From Sulfuritalea sp. (lineage in GTDB: Bacteria; Pseudomonadota; Gammaproteobacteria; Burkholderiales; Rhodocyclaceae), in the NCBI GenBank assembly GCA_021738385.1, contig JAIPCF010000021.1, positions 1-35,443 on the forward strand: a stretch of 35,443 nucleotides of DNA. The letters are read 5' to 3'. How positions within the stretch are numbered: position 1 is the first letter of the stretch; each line of letters begins with the position of its first letter. The notes beneath the pieces are model-generated. The model was not told where the DNA came from. It saw nothing but the letters and a program-made list of their open reading frames with translations, and made no database searches. A program made the position numbers and the translations under genes. This document shows positions 27,984 to 35,443 of the stretch, one piece after another.

Positions 27984-28799
27984 TCAGCCGGCCAGACGCC
28001 CGCGCAGCAGATGACTTAACCCGTCGACAATTAGCACCAGCACCAGCATGGCCGCCAGTACCGTTGCTGCCTGCGCCTGCTGAAAAATCGAAAGATGAAA
28101 GTAGAGCATCTGCCCCAGCCCGCCGGCACCGACGAAACCCAGCACGGCGGCCATGCGGATGTTCATTTCCAGGCGATACAAACTGTAGGCAATGAACTGC
28201 GGCCATACCAGGGGCAGCGTGCCGTAGAAGAAGGCTGCTGCACTGCCTGATCCGCTTTCGCGCAGACTGGTTTCGGCAAGCGGCGGCGCGTTCTCGATGG
28301 CTTCGGCAAACAACCGGCCCAGCACGCCCGTGGTGTGCAGTGCCAGCGCCAGCGTACCGGCGAAAGGCCCAAGCCCTGCAGCCAGCACCATCAACGTGGC
28401 CCAGACCAGTTCCGGCACGCTGCGCAGCAGGTTGAGCGCGAAGCGTGCCAACTGACGCGGCGCGGCACCCAGACGACCGGCAGCGGGCAGCGCCAGCAAT
28501 CCGCCGAGCAGCGCCGCCAGCAGTGTGCCGATGGCTGCCACGGCGAAGGTTTGCAGGGCGCCGTAGGCCGTCTTGTAAAGCAGGCCCGGCGAAATATCCG
28601 GCGGAAAGAAAGAGACAACGAAGTCACCCATGCCGGCGGCCGACTCGTGCGAGAACAGCGCACCGAATTCGATGTCGAGATAGGCAAAGCTGGCGCCGAT
28701 GGCCAGCAGCAGCGCGCCGCTGCTGAGCAGGCAGGTCAGGCAGAAATCGCCGGGGCCCTGCGGCGCGCAGTTTTCGCTCTGGCCATTCAGGGCGTTCAT
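27984..28799 (-). CDS. phnE: ABC transporter permease, PhnE family (second copy)
   Basis: A 271-residue inner-membrane permease with about six hydrophobic segments and the cytoplasmic coupling loop (EAIENAPPLAETSLRESGSG, then TLPLVWPQF) that contacts the ATPase. Its [17 protein letters not shown] is nearly the same as the matching stretch of the first permease, showing that the two are paralogues and probably form a heterodimer. Its ATG overlaps the upstream permease stop as ATGA. It is the last gene of the phnD-phnC-phnE-phnE operon. The substrate could be phosphonate, phosphite or, judging by the binding protein, selenate or another oxyanion. Confidence 0.88.
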   Translation of the reverse strand: MNALNGQSENCAPQGPGDFCLTCLLSSGALLLAIGASFAYLDIEFGALFSHESAAGMGDFVVSFFPPDISPGLLYKTAYGALQTFAVAAIGTLLAALLGGLLALPAAGRLGAAPRQLARFALNLLRSVPELVWATLMVLAAGLGPFAGTLALALHTTGVLGRLFAEAIENAPPLAETSLRESGSGSAAAFFYGTLPLVWPQFIAYSLYRLEMNIRMAAVLGFVGAGGLGQMLYFHLSIFQQAQAATVLAAMLVLVLIVDGLSHLLRGRLAG

Positions 28800-29647
28800 G
28801 CCAGCGCCTTGCGCAGGCCGGCGCTGATCGCATCGGCGAGCAGCACCAGCAACAGAAACACCAGCAGGATGGAACTGGCTTCACCGCCGTTGAGCATTTT
28901 CATCGACTGGTCCATCAGCTGGCCGAGACCGCCGGCGCCAACGAAGCCCATGATGACCGATGCACGCACCGCACATTCCCAGCGGTACACGGTATAGGAG
29001 GTCAGCTCCTGCGCGGCATTCGGCAGCAACCCGTAGGCAAGTGCGCCGAGCCGACCGCTGCCGCCGGCGAGCAACGCACGCGCCGGGCGCGTGTCGGTAG
29101 ATTCGAGAATTTCGGTATATACCTTGCCGAGCATGCCGCCATAGGTGATTGCCAGCGCCAGCACGCCGGCCGCCGGGCCGAGGCCGAGTACGCGGACGAA
29201 CATCAGCGCCCAGACAATTTCGGGTATCGCCCGCAAAACCGTCAGCAAGGCGCGGCAACTGGTGCGCAGTGCATGGCCGCGCCAGCGTCCAGGCCCGGGC
29301 CCGATGCTCGCTACCGACAGCGCCCGCGTGGCGATCACGGCCAGCGGCGCGGCGATCAGCAGCGCCAGCGTGATGCCGGCTGTGGCGATGGCCAGCGTTT
29401 CAAGCGTGGCCTTGAGCAGCAGGCCAAGAAACTCGGGCGAGCGCGCGGGCGGCAGAAAACCGGCGAGAAACCCGGTCATGACGTTCAGGTTGCCGGCTTC
29501 GAACAACACTGCCGGGTGGAATTCGGCCAGCTGCAGGAGGGGCCAGAGCACAACCAGAGCGAACAAGACCGCGCCCAGACGGCGCCGAGCATCCGGGTCG
29601 CGCAAGGTCGTTTCCATCGGCAAGGCAACGACTTGAGCGCCGCTCAT
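28796..29647 (-). CDS. phnE: ABC transporter permease, PhnE family (first copy)
   Basis: A 283-residue permease. A long N-terminal segment with the first membrane helix (about 25-45) is followed by the conserved transport domain with [17 protein letters not shown], the EAA-type loop [18 protein letters not shown], and [16 protein letters not shown]. It overlaps the ATPase gene before it and the second permease after it, both by ATGA, giving tight translational coupling. With its paralogue it forms the membrane pore of the importer. Confidence 0.88.
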   Translation of the reverse strand: MSGAQVVALPMETTLRDPDARRRLGAVLFALVVLWPLLQLAEFHPAVLFEAGNLNVMTGFLAGFLPPARSPEFLGLLLKATLETLAIATAGITLALLIAAPLAVIATRALSVASIGPGPGRWRGHALRTSCRALLTVLRAIPEIVWALMFVRVLGLGPAAGVLALAITYGGMLGKVYTEILESTDTRPARALLAGGSGRLGALAYGLLPNAAQELTSYTVYRWECAVRASVIMGFVGAGGLGQLMDQSMKMLNGGEASSILLVFLLLVLLADAISAGLRKALA

Positions 29648-30513
29648 CCGAGTCCCCGGCTGTTGTCGATTCGCAGCACCCGTGCCTCGCCGCCGTCACC
29701 AAACGCCTGCAGCGCGATGGGGTGGTTGCCTTGGGTTGGCACTACGCTGCCCTCGCTGGCATACAGCTCACTCAGCATCTCCCGACTGACTTGCGCCGCA
29801 GGCAGATCGAAAGCCAGTTCGCCGCCACGCAGGCCGATCACGCGGGGAAACCATTTCAGCGCCAGATCGACGGCATGCAAGGAGGCCAGCACCGTGGCGC
29901 CACGCTGCTCAGCTTCGGCGACGATCTGACCCACGGCGGCATCGGCCAGGGTCGGGTCGAGTGCCGACACCGGTTCGTCGGCGAGGATCAGCTCGGGCTG
30001 CTGGTACAACACGCGGGCGATGCCGACGCGCTGCAATTGGCCGCCGGAAAGCCGGTCGCAACGGTCGAACAGCCGGTCGGCCAGATCGAGGCGCGCCAGC
30101 GCCTGCTGCGCGCCGCTGATGTCGGCCGGATACAGCAAAGAGAGCAGGCCCTTCCAGGCCGGCCAGCGCCCGAGCCGCCCGGCGAGAACCGCGGTAATAA
30201 CCCGCAGCCGAGGCGGAATCGGCGGTGCCTGATGAATGGTGCCGATGCGAGTGCGCAGACGGCGCAGATCGCCCGCTGAAAGTTGCCACGGATTGGCGCC
30301 GAACAGTTCAAGGCGCCCGGCGGTCGGCCGCAGCGCACAACCGAGCAGGCGGATCAGGCTGGTTTTGCCTGCACCCGACGGACCGATCACGGCAACGCGT
30401 TCGCCAATCGACAGCTTCAGCTCGAGACCGTGCAGGGCGCGCAGGCCGTTGCCGTGCTCGAGACCGAGCTGGTGGGTGACCAAGGCCATGGGCTTGGCGA
30501 GCGGTGCCTGCAC
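29644..30513 (-). CDS. phnC: ABC transporter ATPase, PhnC family
   Basis: A 289-residue ATPase that powers the importer at the inner membrane face. It has Walker [10 protein letters not shown] at 44-52, Q-loop [11 protein letters not shown], signature LSGGQLQR, Walker B LILADEP and the switch histidine in SLHAVDL. The C-terminal 30 residues extend past the usual fold. The start is taken as GTG 30513, nine bases after the phnD stop; the alternative ATG at 30489 has no Shine-Dalgarno sequence and would shorten the first strand. It overlaps the first permease gene by ATGA. Confidence 0.9.
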   Translation of the reverse strand: MQAPLAKPMALVTHQLGLEHGNGLRALHGLELKLSIGERVAVIGPSGAGKTSLIRLLGCALRPTAGRLELFGANPWQLSAGDLRRLRTRIGTIHQAPPIPPRLRVITAVLAGRLGRWPAWKGLLSLLYPADISGAQQALARLDLADRLFDRCDRLSGGQLQRVGIARVLYQQPELILADEPVSALDPTLADAAVGQIVAEAEQRGATVLASLHAVDLALKWFPRVIGLRGGELAFDLPAAQVSREMLSELYASEGSVVPTQGNHPIALQAFGDGGEARVLRIDNSRGLG

Positions 30514-30522
30514 TATTCCGGC

Positions 30523-31410
30523 TTACTTGATCAGGCCTGCACTGCGCGCCGCCGCTTCGATGCCGGCGTAATTCTCTGCCTGGGTTGCAATAAACTTCGA
30601 GGCACGCTGCAGGTCCATCAGCGCTTTGTGTTCCGGATTGGCCGGATCGAGTCTGAGGAAGGCATCGGTCAGCTTCTTTTTCAACGCGGAGTCGAGCCCG
30701 GGGCGCACGGTCCAGTTGTAGTCGTAGTAAGGCGGCGTGGTGGCGATCACTTTCACCCGTTTGGCATTGGCATCGCCCTTCATCACCAGCTTGTCCATCA
30801 CCGAGGCGTTGAGCACGCCGCCGTTCGCCCTGCCCGACGCGACGAAGGCCACGGTGGCGTCATGAGCGCCGGAAAAGGCAATATTCTTGAAATCCTTGTC
30901 CGGATCGATTCCGTCCTTGAGCAGAAAGTGCCGCGGCATCAGATGACCGGAAGTGGACGAAGGCGAACCGAAGGCGAAGTTGCCGCCTTTCAAATCTGCC
31001 ACGGTCTTGGCCGCGCTGCCAATCGGCACGATGAACTTGCTGGTGAATTTTTCATCCTCGGCGCGCTGCACGATGGGCGTCACGCCGCCGCCCGGCATGT
31101 CGTGAGTACGCAACTTGGCCTGAACAAAAGTAAATCCGCCGAGCCAGGCCAGATCAATTTTCTTTGAGGCAAGGCCTTCAACCACCGCCGCATAGTCGCT
31201 GACAGGAGTGAACTGAACCTTGAGACCGGTCTGCTTTTCCAGGTAATCGCCCAGCGGCTTGAACTTGCGCTGAAGCTCGGTCGGGGCTTCATCGGGAATG
31301 GCGGAGACGCGCAGGGTGTCAGCAAATACGGCGCTGGTGCCGAACACCAAGGCCAACCAAAGGGTGAGCGGCAGGGCGCGGCTGGCTATCAGGCGAAGCA
31401 AAGGAATCAT
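30523..31410 (-). CDS. phnD: PhnD-family periplasmic binding protein (phosphonate/phosphite or possibly selenate)
   Basis: A 295-residue binding protein. A signal peptide (about 1-30, ending AVFADTLRV) exports it to the periplasm. The mature protein has the PhnD-type start VSAIPDEAPTEL, GDYLEKQTGLKVQFTP, DYAAVVEGLASKKIDLAWLG and the ligand-loop SPSSTSGHLMPRHFL. The GGFTFVQA stretch and overall pattern remind me of the clade annotated as putative selenate ABC transporter binding proteins rather than true phosphonate binders. No C-P lyase, phosphonatase or ptxD gene is in the window to support phosphonate or phosphite use. AGGAG precedes ATG 31410. It is the first gene of the four-gene importer operon. 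Confidence 0.88.
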   Translation of the reverse strand: MIPLLRLIASRALPLTLWLALVFGTSAVFADTLRVSAIPDEAPTELQRKFKPLGDYLEKQTGLKVQFTPVSDYAAVVEGLASKKIDLAWLGGFTFVQAKLRTHDMPGGGVTPIVQRAEDEKFTSKFIVPIGSAAKTVADLKGGNFAFGSPSSTSGHLMPRHFLLKDGIDPDKDFKNIAFSGAHDATVAFVASGRANGGVLNASVMDKLVMKGDANAKRVKVIATTPPYYDYNWTVRPGLDSALKKKLTDAFLRLDPANPEHKALMDLQRASKFIATQAENYAGIEAAARSAGLIK

Positions 31411-31458
31411 TGTCGTCTCCTAAGGGTTGAGGCGGGTAGCAGACGCCGGCACGAGCCA

Positions 31459-31609
31459 GCATCAGGCATTAGCTTAGCAGCCTCGTCAAGCGGCCACGGA
31501 CTGCCGGCCCGGCGATGCTCGTACACATTCTGACGGCTGCTGCTACAGTATGGCGTCTGGTGAATAAATCGCACTCGCGGTTGTCGCCGCCAACCCTCTG
31601 AAAGGCTGA
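31459..31609 (+). pseudogene. Relic of a MaeB/phosphate-acetyltransferase C-terminus
   Basis: Read on the plus strand, this gap holds a broken copy of the last ~45 codons of a MaeB-type gene. Frame 1 gives VHILTAAATVWRLVN (31521-31565) against VHILTATATVRRLVN in the intact maeB. After a one-base deletion the next frame gives ALAVVAANPLKG and TGA (31607-31609) against ALAVVDANHLKGLGG. Further upstream, degraded GISLA, LVK and GPAML blocks match GPVLL-type sequence, with about 15 bases missing. By hand count, about 65 of 87 bases match over the last 87. Many differences are synonymous, so the relic descends from a diverged homologue, not a fresh copy. No start or upstream portion is present. 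Confidence 0.85.
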
Positions 31610-31612
31610 GCC

Positions 31613-32587
31613 ATGACCCATGCAATTCGTTTTCATGAAACCGGTGGCCCCGAAGTGCTGCGCTGGGAAGAAGTCGGCGTTGGCGACACGGCACCCAACG
31701 AGGCGCGCGTAAAGCATCACGCCGTCGGCCTCAACTACATCGACATTTATCACCGCACCGGCGCCTATCCGGCACCGCTGCCCTCGGGCATCGGACTCGA
31801 AGCCGCGGGTGTGGTCGAAGCCGTGGGCGGTGCCGTCACCGAGCTGAAAGTCGGCGATCGCGTGGCCTATGCCGGCGGTCCGCTCGGCGCCTACGCCGAA
31901 GTGCGCAACATGCCGGCCGACCGCCTGGTCAAGCTGCCGGACGCCATCGACTTCAAGACGGGCGCAGCGATGATGCTACAGGGCATGACCGCGCAATATC
32001 TGTTGCGCCGCACCTGCAAGGTCGAGTCCGGCGACACCATCCTGATTCACGCCGCCGCCGGTGGCGTCGGCCTGATCGTCTGTCAGTGGGCGCACGCGCT
32101 GGGCGCCACGGTGATCGGCACTGTCAGTACCGACGAAAAGGCGGCTCTGGCCAAAGCCCACGGCTGCGACCACACCATCATCTACACGCGCGAAAATTTC
32201 ACCGAGCGGGTCAGGGAAATTACCGGGGGCAAGGGCGTGCGCGTGGTGTACGACTCGATCGGTAAAGACACTTTCATGGGTTCGCTCGAATGCCTGCAGC
32301 CACTGGGCCTGATGGCGCTGTTCGGCGCCGCTTCCGGGCCCGTGCCACCCTTCGATCTCGGTCTGCTGGCCAAGATGGGTTCGCTGTTCATCACCCGGCC
32401 CACCCTGTTCGTCTACACCGCGCAGCGCAGCGACCTCGTGGCGATCTCCAACGACCTGTTCGATGTCGTCAGTTCGGGCAAGGTCAAGATCGAAGTCAAC
32501 CAAACCTACGCACTGAAAGATGCAGCGCAGGCGCAGATCGACCTGGTGGCGCGCAAGACTACCGGTTCGACCGTGCTGCTGCCGTAG
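31613..32587 (+). CDS. qor: NADPH:quinone oxidoreductase (zeta-crystallin-like)
   Basis: A 324-residue, zinc-free medium-chain dehydrogenase of the QorA family, reducing quinones with NADPH in the cytosol. Hallmarks are GLNYIDIYHRTGAYP near 40, GLEAAGVVEAVG, KVGDRVAY, the Rossmann loop HAAAGGVGLIVCQWA, and VRVVYDSIGKDT. The length is as in E. coli QorA (327). The start ATG 31613 is four bases after the stop of the maeB relic, whose Lys-Gly codons supply the AAAGG ribosome-binding sequence. Codons 19-27 also contain a 22/24 match to the dispersed repeat. No other promoter is clear in the gap to phnD. Confidence 0.93.
   Translation: MTHAIRFHETGGPEVLRWEEVGVGDTAPNEARVKHHAVGLNYIDIYHRTGAYPAPLPSGIGLEAAGVVEAVGGAVTELKVGDRVAYAGGPLGAYAEVRNMPADRLVKLPDAIDFKTGAAMMLQGMTAQYLLRRTCKVESGDTILIHAAAGGVGLIVCQWAHALGATVIGTVSTDEKAALAKAHGCDHTIIYTRENFTERVREITGGKGVRVVYDSIGKDTFMGSLECLQPLGLMALFGAASGPVPPFDLGLLAKMGSLFITRPTLFVYTAQRSDLVAISNDLFDVVSSGKVKIEVNQTYALKDAAQAQIDLVARKTTGSTVLLP
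31669..31692 (-). repeat. Repeat-like sequence inside qor
   Basis: On the minus strand this matches the dispersed 24-base consensus at 22 of 24 positions, but it lies in qor codons 19-27 and encodes EVGVGDTA, a plausible family sequence. It may be a repeat copy absorbed in the gene or a coding coincidence. Confidence 0.4.
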
Positions 32588-32621
32588 AAATCCAAATTCA
32601 GGTCAATGTCAAAACCTTTAA

Positions 32622-32704
32622 CCACGGCGCACACGGCGACACGGCGAAAACCGCTAACAGCACTCAATCATTTGCTTTGCGCCGTGCCGCCGTGTGCGCC
32701 GTGG
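32622..32704. repeat. Large inverted repeat (25-bp arms) after qor
   Basis: The left arm 32622-32646 (CCACGGCGCACACGGCG, A, CACGGCG) and right arm 32680-32704 are reverse complements with a single mismatch, around a 33-base AT-richer loop. The flanking TTAA/TAA adds partial pairing. It begins 35 bases after the qor stop and ends 24 bases before the next gene. The arms are built of CACGGCG-like steps, resembling the widespread bacterial ACCACGG...CCGTGG palindromic elements. It may end qor transcription or protect its 3' end. Confidence 0.85.
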
Positions 32705-32728
32705 TAAGTCTATTTCGGACATAGCTAA

Positions 32729-33358
32729 ATGGAATCCTTTCTCATAGCCAACCCAAAGGGAGGCGTCGGCAAAACCACGCTGGCGACAAATCTGGCAGGT
32801 TATTTTGCCCGGCAGGGACATCGCGTCATGCTCGGCGATATTGACCGCCAGCAATCCTCGCGTGAATGGCTCAAGCTGCGTTCCCCGGCATTGCCGCATA
32901 TCGCGACATGGGACATCGAGCCGGACAAGCCGGCGCGTCCACCCAAAGGCACCAGTCATGTGGTGCTGGACACTCCGGCCGGTTTGCACGGCAAAAAGCT
33001 GGCGCAGGTACTGAGAATGGTGCGTCGGGTAATCGTGCCACTGCAGCCTTCAATATTCGACATCCTCGCTACGCGCCAGTTCCTCGACAAGCTGCTCGAA
33101 GAAAAGGAAGTTCGCAGACACGAAGCCTTTGTCGCCATCGTCGCCATGCGGGTGGATGCCCGCACCCGGGCTGCAGGCGAACTCGAGCGCTTTCTGGAAA
33201 GCACCCATCTGCCGGTAGTTGCGCATCTGCGCGACACCCAGAACTACGTACAGGCGGCGGCCCACGGCATGAGTATTTTCGAGCTATCACCCAGCCGGGC
33301 CGAGAAAGACCTCGATCAGTGGCAGCCGCTGTTGGACTGGGTGCAGCAGACGGTTTGA
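32729..33358 (+). CDS. ParA-family ATPase, small (second ParA)
   Basis: A 209-residue ParA-type ATPase with Walker A KGGVGKTT at 10-17, GDIDRQQSS where most relatives have DxDPQxS, and VVLDTPAG as Walker B. It is shorter than the first ParA in the window (268) and lacks its basic tail, so they are not recent duplicates. No ParB partner is adjacent. Such orphan proteins partition cytosolic or membrane assemblies in other bacteria; the cargo here is unknown. The start is set by the conserved N-terminal strand just before the P-loop. Confidence 0.85.
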   Translation: MESFLIANPKGGVGKTTLATNLAGYFARQGHRVMLGDIDRQQSSREWLKLRSPALPHIATWDIEPDKPARPPKGTSHVVLDTPAGLHGKKLAQVLRMVRRVIVPLQPSIFDILATRQFLDKLLEEKEVRRHEAFVAIVAMRVDARTRAAGELERFLESTHLPVVAHLRDTQNYVQAAAHGMSIFELSPSRAEKDLDQWQPLLDWVQQTV

Positions 33359-33457
33359 GCGGGAGTACCGGAAGTTTCGCCTCAGCGTGAGGGAAATAAG
33401 TTCGATCTGAAGTTTTGACTTCGGTCTGTGGATCAGACGTCCCGGACCGTATTCCTC

Positions 33458-33481
33458 GCCGTGTCACCATCGCCGACTTTT
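33458..33481 (+). repeat. Dispersed 24-bp repeat, copy 6 (left end of the 156-bp unit)
   Basis: A full match to the consensus in plus orientation. It faces copy 7 across 108 bases. Its 3' flank (CATTGCGGTGGCTCTGCATG, from about 33492) resembles that of copy 3. Confidence 0.9.
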
Positions 33482-33589
33482 CCGGCAACGTCATTGCGGT
33501 GGCTCTGCATGCCTTTGATTCCGCTGCGCGGGGTGGCAACGCCGGAATCCAGAGCGTCACAGATTGAGCCGACGGAATAGCGGAACCCC

Positions 33590-33613
33590 AAAACTCGGCG
33601 CTGGCGACACGGC
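33590..33613 (-). repeat. Dispersed 24-bp repeat, copy 7 (right end of the 156-bp unit)
   Basis: Minus orientation, 23 of 24 positions, with the same GAGTTTT variant as copy 3. Its flank (TTCCGCTATTCCGTCGGCTC on the minus strand) also matches the copy 3 flank. Confidence 0.9.
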
Positions 33614-33673
33614 GTCCGCCCACGGAAAATCCGCCGGCTCGGTCGGAGCCATGGGGGTTAAAATCGGCGAGCC

Positions 33674-35443
33674 ATGTCAGCCTCCCGATCCGCGCCACAA
33701 TTTGTTCATCTTCGCCTGCACAGCGAGTACTCGATTACCGATGGTCTGACTCGCATCGGCGATGCCGTAGAACGGGCGGCCGCCGATGGACAACCGGCGC
33801 TGGCGATCACCGATCTGGCCAATCTGTTTGGCATGGTCAAGTTCTACTCCGCGGCGCGCGGCGCGGGCGTCAAGCCGATCATCGGCTGCGATGTCTGGAT
33901 CGGCGAGGAAGACGTCGGCGAAAAACACGATGGCCCTGCACGCTTGCTGCTGCTGGCGAAAAACCACGGCGGCTATTTGCGCTTGTGCGAGCTTATTTCA
34001 GCCGCCTACCTGTCGCCACGTCGCCATGGCCGTGCCGAGATCAGCCGCATGCAACTAAATGCGGGTGACAACAGCGGCCTGATCGCGTTGTCCGGTGGTC
34101 CACTGGGCGACATCGGACAGATGCTGGTGGCCGGCAAGCTGGATCAGGCATCCGTTCGTGCCCAGGCTTGGGCACAGATGTTTCCCGGTGCCTACTACAT
34201 TGAAGTACAGCGCCCGTCCGGTCGCGACGGTGCCGCCGCAGACGAAATGCTGGTGGCTGCCAGCGTCGACATGGCGGCACGGCTAAGCCTGCCGGTGGTC
34301 GCCACGCACCCGATACAGTTTTTGCAGACCGACGACTACAAGGCGCACGAGGCGCGAGTGTGTATTGCCGATGGTTATGTGCTGGGCGATACGCGCCGAC
34401 CCAAACGCTACAGCGCGGAGCAGTACTTCAAGACACGGGAGGAAATGGCCGAGCTGTTCGCCGATCTGCCCGAGGCCTTGCAAAACTCGGTGGAGATTGC
34501 GCGCCGCTGCAACTTGAGCGTTGAACTGGGCAAAAGCCGACTGCCGGATTTCCCGACGCCCAACGACGAACCGCTGGAAGAGTTTCTTGCCAGCGAATCA
34601 CACGCCGGTTTGTCGCGACGACTTGAGTTGCTTTACCCCGATACCGAAGAGCGCGAAAAGCAACGGCCGACTTATGTTGACCGGCTTGATTTCGAGGTCA
34701 AGACCATTATTCAGATGGGTTTTCCCGGCTACTTCCTGATCGTTGCCGACTTCATTCGCTGGGCCAAGAACAACGGCGTGCCGGTCGGCCCCGGACGCGG
34801 CTCGGGAGCCGGTTCTCTGGTGGCTTACAGCCTGGACATCACCGATCTCGACCCGCTGCGTTACGACTTGCTGTTCGAGCGCTTCCTCAATCCGGAACGG
34901 GTATCGATGCCCGACTTCGATATCGACTTCTGTCAGGAAGGACGCGATCGCGTCATCGATTACGTCAAGAACAAATACGGCGCGCATGCCGTGTCGCAGA
35001 TCGTCACCTTCGGCACCATGGCAGCCAAGGCAGTGATTCGTGACGTGGGTCGCGTGCTTGATCTCGGTTTCAATTTCGTCGATCAGTTTGCCAAGCTGAT
35101 TCCCAACGAACTGGGCATCACGCTCGAGGACGCACTGGAAAAAGAACCCCTTATTCGCCAGCGCGTCGACAGCGAAGAAGAAGTGGCGGAGTTGTGGGCG
35201 CTGGCGTTGAAGCTCGAAGGCCTGACGCGCAACGTCGGCATGCATGCCGGCGGCGTATTGATCGCACCGGGCAAACTTACCGATTTTTGTCCGCTGTACG
35301 CGGCGGCGGGTGCAGAATCGGTGGTGTCGCAATTCGACAAGGACGACGTCGAAAAGGCCGGCCTGGTCAAGTTCGACTTTCTCGGGCTGCGCACGCTGAC
35401 CATACTCGACGAGGCGGTGCGTCTGGCAAAGGAAGTCGAGGGC
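33674..35443 (+). CDS. dnaE: DNA polymerase III alpha subunit, N-terminal half (runs off the window)
   Basis: The catalytic subunit of the replicative polymerase. The first 590 codons are present and open to the window end. Seen in order are the PHP domain (HLRLHSEYSITDGL at 12-25, FYSAARGAGVKPIIGCDVW), then the palm with GFPGYFLIVADFI, GVPVGPGRGSGAGSLVAY, and the catalytic aspartates in MPDFDIDF. NVGMHAGGVLIAPG and LVKFDFLGLRTL follow near the end. ATG 33674 gives the normal N-terminus. It is 315 bases downstream of ParA, with the repeat unit in between, so separate transcription is likely. Confidence 0.97.
   Translation, partial: MSASRSAPQFVHLRLHSEYSITDGLTRIGDAVERAAADGQPALAITDLANLFGMVKFYSAARGAGVKPIIGCDVWIGEEDVGEKHDGPARLLLLAKNHGGYLRLCELISAAYLSPRRHGRAEISRMQLNAGDNSGLIALSGGPLGDIGQMLVAGKLDQASVRAQAWAQMFPGAYYIEVQRPSGRDGAAADEMLVAASVDMAARLSLPVVATHPIQFLQTDDYKAHEARVCIADGYVLGDTRRPKRYSAEQYFKTREEMAELFADLPEALQNSVEIARRCNLSVELGKSRLPDFPTPNDEPLEEFLASESHAGLSRRLELLYPDTEEREKQRPTYVDRLDFEVKTIIQMGFPGYFLIVADFIRWAKNNGVPVGPGRGSGAGSLVAYSLDITDLDPLRYDLLFERFLNPERVSMPDFDIDFCQEGRDRVIDYVKNKYGAHAVSQIVTFGTMAAKAVIRDVGRVLDLGFNFVDQFAKLIPNELGITLEDALEKEPLIRQRVDSEEEVAELWALALKLEGLTRNVGMHAGGVLIAPGKLTDFCPLYAAAGAESVVSQFDKDDVEKAGLVKFDFLGLRTLTILDEAVRLAKEVEG

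Larger units (their letters stand above)
33458..33613. mobile_element. MITE/BIME-like unit bounded by inverted repeat copies
   Basis: Copies 6 and 7 of the dispersed repeat point toward each other and form the ends of a 156-base non-coding unit. Inner sequence includes a second nested inverted pair (TTCCGG near the left, CCGGAA near 33543). No direct target duplication is evident at the ends. It is a non-autonomous mobile element or a palindromic REP doublet; no transposase is in the window. Confidence 0.6.
33359..33673. other. Gene-free stretch upstream of dnaE
   Basis: These 315 bases hold no credible ORF. From the left: two small stems (GAAGT-TTTG-ACTTC at about 33402-33415 and GTCTG-TGGAT-CAGAC at about 33424-33438), then the 156-base unit bounded by repeat copies 6 and 7, then about 60 bases before dnaE. 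I cannot pick out a confident dnaE promoter. Confidence 0.7.

Noticed and set aside
31850-31862. Short match to the repeat core at the qor KVGDRV codons
   Set aside because: Only about 12 bases match and the KVGDRV sequence is conserved across the whole enzyme family.

Overview
The window looks like chromosomal core DNA of a betaproteobacterium, most likely in or near the Rhodocyclales/Nitrosomonadales. This rests on gene content and order: ahcY under an S-adenosylhomocysteine (SAH) riboswitch and followed by a YvlD-like membrane gene and metF; an rpsU-yqeY-dnaG-rpoD macromolecular synthesis operon with a long Ala/Lys/Pro-rich RpoD leader; an A2M/pbpC cluster; and a fused MaeB malic enzyme. 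Base composition is GC-rich and even. I see no prophage, insertion-sequence transposase or CRISPR array. The genus is inferred only loosely.

Layout. 1-2334 (minus): SAH riboswitch, ahcY, YvlD-like protein, start of metF (methyl cycle). 2354-2753: initiator tRNA-fMet with its own promoter, a hairpin and small repeats. 2754-5497: a radical SAM gene divergent from a DEDD exonuclease/GIY-YIG nuclease fusion, then a small winged-helix-like gene. 5581-10837 (minus): rpsU, yqeY, dnaG and rpoD, ending in tRNA-Ile(CAT). 10865-20202 (minus): alpha-2-macroglobulin, a degenerate receiver protein, a GT-B glycosyltransferase and PBP1C in one tight cluster. 20366-22728 (minus): a KefF/KefC glutathione-gated K+ efflux pair. 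22836-25499 (minus): a three-PAS diguanylate cyclase and a ParA ATPase. 25626-27920 (plus): maeB. 27984-31410 (minus): a four-gene PhnD/PhnC/PhnE/PhnE ABC importer. 31459-31609: a decayed malic-enzyme/Pta C-terminus. 31613-35443 (plus): qor, a second ParA and the first 590 codons of dnaE.

Two things are not explained by ordinary gene annotation. First, a 24-bp sequence (GCCGTRTCRCCAKCGCCGAC then TTTT) occurs in seven copies, all between genes and in both orientations. Two copies face each other and bound a 156-bp MITE/BIME-like unit in front of dnaE. Two further 22/24 matches lie inside coding sequence (A2M and qor) in the same codon phase. Second, a frameshifted relic of a MaeB/Pta C-terminus lies directly upstream of qor, so the importer operon is bracketed by an intact maeB and a diverged maeB tail. 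This suggests an insertion or a gene-replacement scar, and the relic now supplies the qor Shine-Dalgarno sequence.

Other notable points are the probable expression platform of the SAH riboswitch, a 25-bp-arm inverted repeat after qor, four 11-bp tandem repeats beyond the initiator tRNA, and a perfect palindrome joining the yqeY stop to the dnaG start.
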